NCBI GenBank assembly: GCA_008828725.1
Contig: MEHQ01004496.1
Coordinates: forward strand, 29,360-93,359
Direction of reading: 5' to 3'
DNA from: Saccharina japonica
Taxonomy: Eukaryota > Sar > Phaeophyceae > Laminariales > Laminariaceae
Length of the DNA: 64,000 nt
Part shown: piece after piece, positions 1 to 13,853 of the stretch
Position numbering within the stretch: the stretch's first letter is position 1
How the letters are laid out: the number at the start of each line of letters is the position of its first letter
Notes under the pieces: model-generated
Told to the model about the DNA's origin: nothing
The model's database searches: none
What the model saw: the letters and a program-made list of their open reading frames with translations, nothing else
Translations under genes and position numbers: made by a program

Positions 1-544
1 CCAGTTGTCGAGGCTTTGCGTACCCCGCAGTGGCCATTTAAAAACAATGATTACGTACGCTCGTACTCGAATGATACAGCTAAAATATATCGATACGCCC
101 ATCGCCTCCGACGATATGCATATTATGCGCACATCATTAGCATGTGTATGTCGGCTGCTTGGTCGCGGGGTTGTTGGCGATTGCTGCCGTACAACTCATG
201 CATCAGCCGAGGTCATGTCGTCGTTTATTCTACGAGTACTGTACAACAGTACGAGTAGTACCGGACACCTATTATACAGTAGTAATAGGAAACAGCAAAC
301 CTGTTTCGGGCTGGATTTCTTACTCGAGGATGGGTGCGTTCTTCAGTGCACTACTCGTATTAACTTCCAGTATATGCTGACCCCCGAATTTCTTGTTTCA
401 CTGTAAAGCTCAACCTGCCTTTCTTATTGCTCGTTTTCTTATCACTCGTATGTACGTATTCGCAGCTGTCCTGCACGGTATCATATGCGTTCACAACAAC
501 ACATTAAATTCTGTAACTTGCGCTGTTTTTTTGGTGGGGCACAG
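1..544. other. Region upstream of first readable exon; no gene recognised
   Basis: No exon could be supported here. Open frames are short, overlap each other in several frames and look like chance. The first coding exon of the ARM gene, with its start codon, probably lies upstream of the window because exon 545-682 begins at a splice acceptor in phase 0. A dispersed repeat (family I) covers about 280-460. Confidence 0.5.
280..460 (+). repeat. Family I dispersed repeat, copy 1
   Basis: A stretch running from GAAACAGCAAACCTG through GGCTGGATTTCTTACT to CCTTTCTTATTGCTCG matches 63591-63755 in order and spacing (GAAACAGGAAATCTG, GGCTGGATTTCTTAT, CTTTCTTATTAGC). Divergence is substantial. The family is not recognised. 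Confidence 0.6.
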
Positions 545-682
545 GAAAGTGGAAATCCTGCTGTGGATGATTTGAGGGAGCGCGTGGCAGAACTTGCGGG
601 CATAAACCTTGTTGACTTTCTCGAGGAAGGGAAAGGCTCCTGGGGAGGCGGCCAGGCTCAAGGGGGGAAAGGAAAAACAAAG
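545..682 (+). CDS. ARM gene exon 1 (first visible)
   Basis: Acceptor GGGGCACAG and donor AAAG|GTGCGG bound 46 codons in phase 0/0. The peptide starts ESGNPAVDDLRERVAELAG and ends in a Gly/Lys-rich KGKGKTK-like stretch. It is not ARM-like; linkage to the rest rests on matching phase and strand. Confidence 0.65.
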
Positions 683-3600
683 GTGCGGTACATGCCATCA
701 TACGTAGCTGCGGGTGCTTTCGTCAAGAAAATATCCAGCGCTTGATATGGTACCTGGTTCCATACAAAAAAAACTACTGCAACTCTGTACTGCTGTGGCT
801 ACGTTGCTGCGAGTGCTGTATGCGCACCTTTACACACAAGCGGGATGGAATCGTTTGCTTGCTCTTCGAAAAGCACGACGTATCAAGACTGTGAACCCAT
901 GTCATATTCACCACACACGCACTCCAATACGAAAGCCACATGAGCTACACGTTGCTACACGCTCGGTTTTGTCTACATGCAGTATTTTGAGCGAGGGGAG
1001 ATGAAGGTTTGGCTAAGGTATTGGGCCGGACAAAATATTAGGGCTCCTCGCAGTCATGATCCGATCCGCGGGTCGTGTCAGGATTTTTTTTAAACGTCAC
1101 GGGTCGGGTCGGGTCGGGTCGGGTCAGGTCGGCAGGTTTTCTATATCTCACGGGTCGGGCCGGATCACGGTTATCCGACCCGATCCGACCCGACCCGCGA
1201 GGTTTGACCCACTCCGTTTACGGCCCTGAAAATGATGAGTAAGAAAAGTATTTCTCAGGTATTTGGTCGGACAAACCAATTCGCGAAAAGCAAGCCAATA
1301 TTTCACGGGGCTCCACCGTACAGGTTCTTACATCAGCACTTTCATCGACTGGTCCATCACTATGAATAGTCGGTGTCGATAATATTATGATGTACCGTCC
1401 ATCATGCTTCCGAGCCATTGTTTAGTGTACTCGTGCGTATGGTCGGGGGAGTTGCCAAAGTGCGGACGTTATTCTTGCCACGACCTAGGTTTGGTCCAGC
1501 TTTGAACAGGAGATAATCTGTCGTATGGAATGCCTCTATAGACGTATGAACGCTCCCCGCATTCTACGGTACCATGGACCGGTACATCGATGTTGCAGAA
1601 AACTCTGTGAGAGAAGTATCGAGCACGAGGGGACGCGTGCTGTAACTACGTAGTACCAGTACGTCTGACTGTCCTGTATGCCCACCACCATCTGGAGTGT
1701 TCACGTCTGTTACGAGGGGCCGTAGTAAATAGGACCTACGGTAACACACAAAAACCTATATATTTAACTATTTTTACTCACAATGGTGGGTCCTATTTAC
1801 TAGTGTTTACTATGGTCCTCCGTAATAGGAACTGAGACCCGGAAGGGTTGTGTGGCAGCCTATTAACTGGGGTGCTCCAACAAAAAGAGAAACATATGAA
1901 TACTGCTGTACCTAATTTCCTTCCCAAGGTCAAAAATGAAAAACAAACTAATAGTAGTGCGGGGGGATTTCGGAACGAAATTGCAAAAAAAAAAACGTTT
2001 TTTTTTTCATGTTTGTAGTTTGCTTGGTTTTAGCATACCCCCCTCCCCCCAGGAGTAGGAACTGTGTTCCGTCTCGAAAGGGATGCGTGGTTAATGGTCA
2101 AATGACTAAGGCAAGCAACAAATGAGTACGCCCACCCCCCCACCCCCTGCCTGGTATGGGATTTATTTTCCGTGTACTCAAGAGCCACAGCAGAAGTGGC
2201 AGTGGATCAAGTCGGTGTAATGTCCTGAGCAACCTAATGAATACCTTGTCGTAAACTCTGCATACGGCACACCACGTACTCCAGATTATCGCATCAACTA
2301 GTATTACAATCCAGTTGAAACATTTAACGGAGTCTGAACCATGAAATGTCTTACTCGGTGGGATACAATCAGGTCAACTATTAATAGTACTCTGACATAA
2401 CAGTGCGATGCAGGACCTGCACTGATGTTGGCCTATCCATATTAGGCGTATACGGCAAGTCGATGAACTGCTTTGGGACTTAGGGCCGTGCATATCGAAG
2501 CGATTTTTGTCGAAATTTGCCTCTTGTTTTTTCTCAGTTCACAACACACATGCGCAACAACTTCGGAAATTCGGGAAAATTCGGGAACTTTAACAGCGTT
2601 CATAAGCACTGGGAAGTTCGTAATGTCCATTTCTTCCCCATTATTCTGGCATTCCTTCGGAAATAAAGAAAAAAAGGGACAACATTCGCAAAAAAACTGG
2701 CCTCGATGAGCACGGACGGCCCTTACAGAAGCAAAAAAAAATCGAACAAAAGTGACGATGAAAAGCATCGACCGGTTCGCACGAAGCTCTCCGGGCTGCT
2801 TAGGGGTAGGGGGTGTATCATACCCGAGCTACAATGATGCAATGATTCATCCGACATACGCACCACCGCATGACAGCTATTACGGGGGAACATATAATAG
2901 TAACCATAACCAAAAAAATGGTTTGTAACCATACCGGGATGTAAGTATTTTCGCGTCCATCGTGTATTCTGATTACTACGTATACCCCCCTTGTATCAGT
3001 CGAACACACTGCTGCGCGTTCCTACTACGTACTTACACAGTTGGTAAGACTGTTGCGTCCGGCATAGTTGTGGTCGCTACGTACACGTGGGCCACAAAAA
3101 ACAAAAGTGTTCAGAAAACATGGGGAGAAAAAAAAAAAACGATCAGCTATGGTATGGTCCCGAGTTCACCACCCCGCTGTCTTCCTCCCCCCCACCCCTT
3201 CGTTCTTCCGCAACACTTCTGCTTGCGACCACTACCACCATGGTTCGGACCATGCAATAAGCAGTCGAAGGCCCCCGCCCGCAACGATGGCGATGCCACC
3301 CCGCGCCCAAAGCTCAGCAAGGAAGTGCTGCGCACGCTGAACAGTGCGAAGGGGGTCCTTATGTCGGTCGATTCCGTGGCGACACCGCCCAACCGGAACC
3401 TCCACAAGAAGTACCTCATGGTGCCGAGGTCCCTCCCCTCCAAGCTGGTCATGGACGTGCAGAGAGAGCGGTGGCAGGTGTGTGCGCGCGTGTAAAGATG
3501 CACGGGAAGGTGTACCTACAGGCCGCTATGGTGTACATGTGGGAGCTGGAAGAAGTCCACCAAATTATCGGAATGAAATGCATGCTACCGTAGCTTGAGA

Positions 3601-6600
3601 CGTTACGTTTGTTTTCACATCCGAGAGAGGCGGCGACGTATCGTGAAAACAACGTTTGAGAGGGTTAAACGACGGTCGTAAAAGTGTGCCCACACGAATC
3701 GCGTGGTGTAACGCGAAAAAAACAATGTATCGGTGAAACCTAAAACCCTCGTGACTGATAATCCAGAGCTGTTGTATACAGTAGCTTGGCACACGGGTGG
3801 TCGTGGGCTTTTGAAACGTTGTTGTTCTCCCTGCTATGCACGCGGAATCGCATCGACTTACGGCACGAAAGTAGCCTATCAGTATTGGTTAGTATATCCT
3901 CTCGTATCTCGAGAAGCTCACACCACGCCGAATAAGCGACAGTAGATGCCATACACGCCTACTCCAACTCGAGAGTCTCTCGAGTTCTGTCGACTTCAAT
4001 ACACTCGATCCACACAGTGACACAGTGATTTGGCTCCCCAATAACGGTCGAATCGGGTATGACTTCAACCCCTGGCATCACGCAAATCGCCCTCCCATTT
4101 ACTGATTTGTCGGCAAAGATGACCTTGGGTGGCGGCAACGAGGGAGTGTCCTCCGAAGAAGAAGAGGAAGACGAGGACGCTGAGCAAGGTTTCGACTCCG
4201 CTGAGGAGCGCGCAAAGGTAAGCTGGAGCACCGCGTAGTGTTGTGGCGTTGGTGCCTGATGCGCGCTGTCCGTCGTGTACGAGGTCGACTTGGCCGTGCC
4301 TGGCATAAACAGGTGAACGGTGAATTAACCATAGAGTCTCTGCGTATGTATGTATGTATGTATGTATGTATGCCTCTCGTGCGTCGGAATGACCCCCCCC
4401 CCGCGTGTGTCATATGTGTCGAAGACACAAAAACGAATGTAAAAGTAGGTAACAGGCGTAGCAAGCGTGACAAGCGTAGCAAGCGTAGACACGTATATAC
4501 TACGGTAGGAGAAACACGCACGTTTTCTCTGAGGCTCTGCACCTCTCACCCCTACAACCGTATTTGAAACCGACAAATGTAAGCCAAGGGACGATACACA
4601 ATACCATACGTAGTCTAAGTAGGTATCTCAACAGGTCATTTAGAAAGTTCACATCGGACCCAAGAATCGTGCTACCATAGAGGCAGGTATTTTAGGTCAA
4701 ACCATTTATGACTGACTATTACTGACAATTGCTGAGTTTTACTGCCTATTTCTGACTAATACTGACTATTACTGACTATTACTGACTAGTTCTGACTATT
4801 ACTGACTAGTTCTGACTATTACCGACTATTGCTGACTAGTACCGACTATTAACGACTATTAACGACCATCACTGACTATTAGCATACTGCTCAACCAAGG
4901 AACTACCGAATTAGTATTCCTTACATACCTACAGTAGGCTATTCGTCTTTTGTAAAGGTCAGTCAGTGTTTGGGCTGAGGTAAATAGCTCCTATACTATA
5001 TTCAAGTGAGGAGCCTCAGAAACTTTAGGCACTACCCCTGTAAGGCAAACACGCCTTCCAATGATATTGGCTAGTTTGAGAGTGCAAATGGTTGAGGAGC
5101 CCTCCGTCAGCGAGAAAGGTGTGGGCTATACTGTAATCAAGTGTAACCCCAATACCTGCCGTAGCATGGTGCTTGATCTTAAAACGGAAGGCTAGGATCT
5201 ACATGATCTAGATCATGATCAATCTGGATCTAGATGATCTAGATCATGATCATTCTGTCCGTCAGTGACAAATGCCTGGGCTCAAAAGCGGAACACCCCC
5301 AATACCTGCCGTAGCACACCTCCGCAGTGTTTGCGATGAGTTCTGTGTGCGATAGTATTGGACAAAGATTGCACGACGTCGGACAAATCATTGATTCCGA
5401 CCTCATGATCCAGATCTCTCAGGAGAGATACTGTAGGTTCCCTGATCTGTATGACCTAGCTCATGACGTTGCCGGGTGGGAGCCGCACAATCTGCCATGA
5501 TCTACTGACTGCGGTACTCGTGGGGTTGGATCTGTACTGTACAGGTCCTGCACAACGTATCATAACATGGCAGGTTAGGATGTGGATGATCTATCTGTAG
5601 ATGATATATCTGCAGATGATCTATCTGTAAATGATGTATCTTGTAGATGATCAATTTTCCCGATGTGTGCAAGATTATAATCATAATCATGATTTTGTTT
5701 TACACCGAGCCGTGACGTCACGCGCCTTCCGAGACACAGGCGGAAAATTCCGGTGGAAAGAAAAAGAAGAAGCGAAAGAAGAACAGCAAATCTAAGCGCG
5801 GCAAGGGGCAGACGGGGAGCACAAAAGGCGCGAAACCCGTGCAACAGCTGGCCGGGGGGGTCACTGGCGGCACCGGTACTCGAGGCGGACAACGCGCGGC
5901 CCTGAAAGCAGAAGCGGCGGTTGCAACTGCACCCCCCCCTGCAGTGCGAGAAGAAGTGAGAGAACATAGAGACATCACCAGCATTTGGTTGAAATGTTAA
6001 AAATAAGCGTCTGTTGATATTATTTTTTGCAGCCTTTGAAGATGGTGGTGCTACCTCGTAGTGTAGGTGGGTGTGCTCTCGGCTCTTCCCGGTAGGCAAT
6101 GCAGCACTCCATCCAATATGTTTTGTCCAATTCACATTTATATAGATACAAAGGCATTTTTTTTTCGTTGTCAGCGTGTGTGTGATGGCAGCTCCGGTCG
6201 GCAATCGATTGACCCAGCCCGCATCAAATTAGTTTCTTCCTCTGCACAACGACCCCCCGCGCCACACCGGAGATGAAATTAACCCATTGAAGCTGTCAGC
6301 CATATGCAAGTCCGCCTCACAAGCGGGATCCTAGTAGGATGCAGCTCACCCTTCAACCCTTCGACTCGCCGAACACTACACGGCAATTCGCGCTTGGTGC
6401 TAGCAATGTCTGCCTGATCGGTCAAAACCCAACATGCTCCGTCCCGGCGTTGTAGGGATGCGAGGATCTATGGTCATACGACTACGGCCATGCATTAAAA
6501 TGAAGTACCCCCCCCTCCCCGCCCCGTGGTCTCTTTTCCCTGTTGAACAAATGGCCGCGTGGTTGATTCATGCCTTCAGGAGGCACCTCTTGTGAACCTA

Positions 6601-9600
6601 GAACTTGCTGGAGCTGCGCCTCCAGGGCCACTCTTTGGAGCAGCGGGTGTTCCCACGGATGTCTTCAAGCTGCCGTACCAAGGCGATCTCTTCGGCACGG
6701 GGGGGTCGTACATGGAAGGGTGAGCGGGTCCGTTTTGTGTGAAGGTTGTGACCGTTGGTTGCATAAGCGGGGAAGATCATGTCATCATCGATTCCCACTT
6801 GGATTATCTATATCATTCAGGATTGATAGATTCCTGATATGTGTAATCTGTATGATCTGTATGATCTGTATGATTTAGCTCACCATGTTGCCCGGGCGGG
6901 AGCTATAGAATTTGCCTGATGTACGTAGGACATGTTTCCTGGGTTATATATGTACTACGCGGATCCTTCACAGAGATTTTCTTAACGGCAAGGCTAGGAT
7001 CTAGGTGATCTAGGTGACCTAGATTGTCGCGGTCCGTTCGATGCTGTGTAACCGTGTGATGTGTGACGGTTGTGAATGTGCCATTGCCGCTGAAACGGCA
7101 GAACTACCGGTATGCGATGTCGGGGGGGGGAGGGGTGACAAGCGTGGGTAAATATCAAAGGCGCATTCGAAGTATTTTCCTGCGGCCTAATCTCCTGCCT
7201 GATATGCATAACATCCGCGATATATTTGGATACCTACAGCTGACGACTGTCGGCTGCATCCCTGGAACCCTCGGTCGTGATCCTTCCATCCCTCCGACTT
7301 GGGACTTCTATGTACTCCGATGTGGCATTCCGATTTGGCACTGCGATCGGGCACTCCGATTTGGGACTTCTATTGGGCACTCCGATTTGGCACTCGGATT
7401 TGGAATTACGATTCGGCACTCTGATTTGGGACTCCGATTCGGCACTCCGGTTTGGCATTCCGATTTGGCATTCCGACTTGGCATTCCGACTTGGCATTCC
7501 GAGTTAGCACTCCGATTTTGGCGCACTCCGATATAACATGTTTCCTTTCGCACAGCGGTCGGCGCTCACCTCGTTTCTCACCCGAATCCATACCCCCCGC
7601 GACTGAACATTTCGCCGTCTGTGGCATGGCATGGCATGGCATGACATGACATGGGATGGCATGGCATGGCACAGCATGGTGTACATGTCGCGAATGCCAC
7701 AAGGCGAGAAGCAGGGACAGTCTCGGCTGGGGAAGCGAAGCGGGGAAGGTCCAAAGCGGAGCCCGCACACGGACGGAAGCAACGACGCCGGCCAGGGGCT
7801 GGAACCCGAACGTGAGTCGTCGTGTGGGACGCGCTCGCTCGGTACGACGGCAAGCAAGTATTTCAGGAATGGTTACGGGATTCCGTAAATACGTATTATA
7901 CGTAGGGATAAAGGGTTGTGGCGAGACCTTGTTTCTACGTCTGCAATAGAAGAATGCTGCGGTAGAGGTGCACCATTTTTTTTTCTGAGGTTCCTCACTT
8001 GAGGATCTCGGTACTAATAGTAAGTCAATAGTAAGCCACCTGCCTTTGGAGGAAAATAAAAGCGCTACTTACCCAATAAACAATACCATGGTCTAAATGT
8101 ACCATAATAAAACAATATTGCAACACTAAAATGAAAGTCCGACGGTTTGGGGTTAAGGGCCCCTTTTAACGAAGAAGAAAAAAAATCAATTTGGAAAAAA
8201 AAATCTAATCCGCTTTTCATTGGTCAACACACGCACCAGCACCAAAGATTAGGATCTTGGGGCATAATATTTGGTGCTGGTGCGTGTGTTGACCAATGAA
8301 AAGCGAATTTGAATTTTATTTTTTCCAAATTGAATTTATTTTATACTCGTTAATTCGGGCCCTAAGGAGCCCGACCATTCAGAAACCATTTCAGCCAAAA
8401 AGTGTCACTGGGACTACTTCTATCGTAGCACGCGTCAATAACCTGCGTAACCCGCATGATGTTACTTACGGCACCGACTATGTGCTAGACGGGAGCTTAG
8501 ACTGAGGGTGCCTGTGAGACGAGGGTTCGGAAGTCAATTATACGAGGGAGCTCACGCTTTTTTTTGCGTTTTGGGGTGGTAGTCCATGTGTCTGATCTCG
8601 GGGAAGAAGAGGAACGAAAGCGACTCTTGTGAAGTTCTAACTCTTAGCACTATTACACACGCGTATATAGGTATTTGGCGATAACTCCGCCCGCATGATG
8701 GCGACATGCATGTTCCTCGTACTTCATGGTGGTCGGTCGGTTTGCGATGGTATACAAAAAAAAAAACTGTCTTCAACCGAAACCCCCATGATCCCTGTGC
8801 ACTGCCATGGTACGCTCGTCATACGTAGCTTCAGCGCGTTGTTTGTGTTTTGAGCATGACGGTGACAACTGCGATTGATCAATATGAGTTGAGTTCGGTG
8901 GTTGCGTATGTAACGTTTTAACTTTGTTTGTGCAATAAATATATGTTTCCTTCCTCCACCCCACCTCGCTTGCGGCCTCCCCCCCCCGCCCTTCCTTCTT
9001 GCCGTTCACTGTCCATCGCTGTCTCGGCCTCCGTTGCACAGGCGTGAGGAGCGGCTCAGCGTCAAGTGGAGAAGAGGATCTCCAGCCTGCGGATCGCCAG
9101 ATTCCGTCGCAGAGGGAGCTCGAAGCCAAGATTCAGTGCGCCGCAACCCTTCTCGCTTGGTCCACCCACAGAGATAACGCGCAGAGGCTTGCCAAGGTAT
9201 ATGATATGGCGCACACTCGCCGTGTGTACGTAGTGGGTAGTCGTACGTACATAGCATAGCTGTGAAATCTTTCCAGGGCGTTGGTTGATATCATGGAGCT
9301 TGTTGTCGTGCTTCGGCTTCAAGAGGACGGGCTACTCCCCAGCTATTTTGGTGCAACCGCAGTACGTGGGAGCGGCCACCGAGGGTATGATGTACCCACA
9401 GAGACCATATACGCAGAGGCTTCTACGAACACGTATGACGCACACGCTATACATATATGTCCTGGGTGGTTGAACGCAGCAAAATTATGACATCGAGGGT
9501 GTTGACCTTGGCGTGCTTCGTTTTCAACAGGACCGGGTATGCGGGATCGTCCAACCCAACACAGTTACACCCAATAGTTGACCTTGATGCAAGTAACCAT

Positions 9601-11651
9601 ACAATCTTACAGGGTACTCGTTCTTACTCCCTGTTTAGCGGTGCAGCAATAAGTGCCAGTTGCCACCTACCAGGTACCACTCTGGGCGAAAATATAAAGA
9701 CCGCTGAATATTCTTATTAGCGTTCCAACAGTGCTTACATTTCCGTCCAGAATGGTACGTAGGCGTTATGCGTCTTTAGTAGGATGCACCAGACACCCTA
9801 AACGTTTTGAGTCTACGTATGATATCGTGTGTGTGTGCGTGTGTTGCAGATGCACCAGACACCCTAAACGTTTTGAGTCTACGTATGATATCGTGGCTGC
9901 TGTGCTTGTGTGTGCGTGTGTTGCAGGAGGGTGCCGTTGAAGCCGTTTTGAGGCTGTGCAAGACGGACCACCTCATGCTGCGGGGCTACTGCAGCGCTAT
10001 CCTGAAGCAGTTCTCCGCGACACCTGTCTTAAGGGAGAAGCTCGTCGCCCGAGGAGGGGTAAGGTCAAAAGCAGTGCTGGTCCCCTGTAGATAGTGCCGC
10101 TCAAGTAGTGCCGGTAAGGCTGCCTGGTGAAATCGCATGTCACTCGGATGGGCTTAACCAGTGTGGTAGTGTGCGGAGTATATAGTGTCGGTTTCCGCTA
10201 TATATAGTGCCGGTATTGTTGGCTGGGCGCACACATACCGGCAATATAGATAGAGAGGGACCACTACTTGTATGTTGCTTTCTTTTCTTCTTGAATTGGC
10301 ATGAAGTCGACGACGAGGGAAGAAAAGGCTACTCGTTGAGTGTTCTCGCGGTAAAAATGCAAGGCACGAATCGCAGTCAGGACGGGGGAAGAGAGCCTGC
10401 TATATGGCCCCGGATCTGAATTACGACTATTAACAAGAGGGAGAGACAAAGGAAGGGCGAACATAGTAAATGGGAAGGAAAAACAAAAGGGAAAATGTAT
10501 ATATATACGTATGGTAGGAACAGACCATGACGTTATACGTGCAATGAAGGAAATCTGCCGATGAACGTGTATTCTTCATGCAAGCCTAGAATATATGAAC
10601 CAACACGCCTCGTTCTCTCTCACAACAAACCACGGATTATTCTCGGAAAGTTCCTTACGTGAAATAATCCTCTCCTTTACTGCCGTAGTCTCCACTAGTG
10701 CGCAGAATCTACAAGTAGTAATTCCATGGCGGATCGTCTTACTACCATTTTCATGGCAGATTTACACATCACTATGGCTTTAGCGAGAGTAAACGAGGAA
10801 CATGCTGAAATATATTGTCGAAAAATATTTGGCTATAATATACACGACTGGCTATTACTGACTATTAGTGGCTATTGCTGACTATTGCTGACTATTAGTG
10901 ACTTTTACTGACTATTACTGACTATTACTGACTACTACTGACTACTACCGACTTTTACTGACTATTACTGACTGTTCCTTACTATTGCCGACTCCTACTG
11001 ACTATTACTGACTATTACTGACTATTACTGACTATTACTGACTATTACTGACTATTACTGACTATTACTGACTACTACTGACTATTACTGACTATTACTG
11101 ACTATTACTGACTGTTACTAACTATTACCGACTATTACGGACTAGTACTGACTATTAGTATACTCCTCACCTGAGAAACTACCGAATAAGGCATGCGGCT
11201 TATCGCTGGAGTCCCGTTCACGTTGTACACTATTTACGGGGGACCATAGTAAATAGGACCTACGGTATAGGCAAAAAACTATATATTAACCTATTTTTAC
11301 TAACAATATTTGGTCCTGTTTACTTTTTTCTTTTTCGTAAATAGCGTTTGTTACATGCCACTGTGTCCCGAAATATAAGCACCTTTTTCATTTAATATGA
11401 ATGTACAAAATGTGCTTATATTTCGGTACAACGTGATACCTAGGGTATGGGATTGTTCCCCGGGAGACCGGTAATTGGTGTCTCGAAGCCTATTTTTGGG
11501 TGCTACGGCAGTTTCACTGAGCCATACCAGGTACACACAACTCCCCCAAGGAGGAACCGTAGAAAAACCGAGGTTCAACTCTGCCCCGTGTACGTATCAC
11601 AGCATGTGCGTCAACTGCCAACCCCGAATCTCTGCGAAACGTCGGCGGCCG

Positions 11652-11698
<47 letters not shown>

Positions 11699-11759
11699 NN
11701 NNNNNNNNNNNNNNNNNNNNNNNNNNNNNNNNNNNNNNNNNNNNNNNNNNNNNNNNNNN

Positions 11760-11804
<45 letters not shown>

Positions 11805-12937
11805 CCAGGTCCCTGTGCTCGTGGACATGGCGTCTCAGTGTCGGAAAGAGGTAGTCCAAAGCAACTGCATGGTGTCGCTGGTCAACATGACCTGCATCAA
11901 TGGCCAAGAGGTGCGATGAGGGCTCCCGACCATGATGAGTGCATTTGGCACGTCCTCCTAACGAGGGGAGGAAGGGGGCAGTCATACAGGGTATATACAT
12001 ATATTATATATATATATACCTGCTGGAACTGTCTTGCCGCCGCCACAACCGCTCGTTCCGAGTCGGACCACACCGGGTCCGACCGGTCTCGCACCGACCT
12101 CTTCGCGTCCGCACCCAGGGTGCCAGACAGAAACGCCACCGTAAACCCTTCCACGCCTCCTTCGAACGTTCTAAGGGCACGGAAATAGGGGAGGGGAGGG
12201 GAGGGGAGGGGGGTGGGGGGGGGAGAAGGGTGATCAAGGGGGTTCGAAACCGTTGATCAACTGATTGACTACACTGGGTGCTAATGGGAAATAGTTAATT
12301 GGGATCGTTCTTACGGCTCACGCTGCCTTGTTCGGTGTCAACTTTGGATGCATATACCTATCTTGGGCGGAAACGTAAAGACCGTTTGGTCTTCATACTC
12401 ATTATTTCAACGTTCCTTATATTTCTGCCCAGAGTGATACCAGTATATGGCAAGCGTTAGGGCAATATTATCGTCATGAGCGCGCCCTACTTCCTACACA
12501 ACTACTCGCCCGCCCCCCCTCCCCCCTGTCTGCCTGGTCGGTGAAAACCGACATGCTCCGTCCCGGTATTGTAGGGATGCGAGGGTCTATGATCATACGA
12601 CCACGGCCATGCATGAATCTCGAGTACACCCCTCCCCCCCCTTCCCCCATGTCCGTCTCACGATATTACGGCCGTTGCTACATAGGCTAAGATGGTTGAA
12701 GATGGGTTGGTGCTCGCCATGGTTATGATCATGAGCGAGCAGGAAGACTTTGGCCGACTGTGCGCTACGGTAAGCAAGCGAGAGGGGCAAACTCCAACAC
12801 TATACTTGTGCGACACGCGTGTAGTCAAACTCGTGCAATAGATTTTGCCCTCTATGCCACGGCGGGCGTCTCAAGTTTCGGTGCTGTTTCCGAGGAGGAA
12901 TTTCGCTCGGCTCCGCTGTTATTATCGTTGTTGTTGC

Positions 12938-12968
<31 letters not shown>

Positions 12969-13803
12969 GCTGTTATTATCGTTGATGTTGTTGTTCTGAC
13001 ATTAACTCATGGCCAAAACCCAGTCCGTGGATACAGGACAGGCTCCAATAATCAATTATGGAGGGGAAAAACAGTCTCAGCCAAAAAATACAACAAGCAA
13101 TATATATTACACATCGTAACCGAAGAAAATCGTTTGTATAGTACCCCTCTGTCCTAAAGCATAAGGATCTCTCGTACATTAATATTTAATAAAAAAAAAT
13201 CCTTATATTTTGGGAGAGAGTGGTTACACCTCGGACGAGGAAAAAAAATGTGAAATCAGAAATCAGCGTACGTACGTACGTACGTATGATACCAGATACG
13301 ACTCATCCCCATGGTAGGTAAATAGTCGCTTAACCCGAGTTTGGGGATAAAGTACTTGGAATTAGTGTGGGATTTTTTTTTGTTAACCCTGAACGGGTTC
13401 ACACTTTTTTGAGCGTTGGAAACTCCTCAAGCGAGCAACTACTGCTGTACTGGTTAGTACGATATTTTTAGGACTAACTACTGTAGCGTATAGAAATCTT
13501 GGTCGGGCTTCGCGAGCAAACTTTCTTCGGAGCCATTTTACTATTACGGGGGGGCATAGTAAACACTAGTAAATAGGACCAAATATTGTTGGTAAAAATA
13601 GGTAAATAGATAGGTTTTTATGTCTACCGTAGGTCCTATTTACTAGTGTTTACTATGGTCCCCCATAATAATAGTAGAATCAGAAAATAAGCCGCAACCC
13701 CTATATAAGGCACGAGCATTGCCCATAATACATACATGGTAGATATGTTACAGATACGAGTTGCAACAGAACGAGTGTCACGTTCTCGCTTAGACGAAGG
13801 CCC

Positions 13804-13853
<50 letters not shown>

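Noticed and set aside
5575-6204. 209-residue minus-strand ORF
   Set aside because: It is the shadow of the Lys-rich ARM exon 4 on the plus strand plus family C repeat sequence; no domain.
7234-7536. Overlapping ORFs on both strands with a repeating peptide
   Set aside because: They are translations of the 15-bp minisatellite, open in several frames at once.
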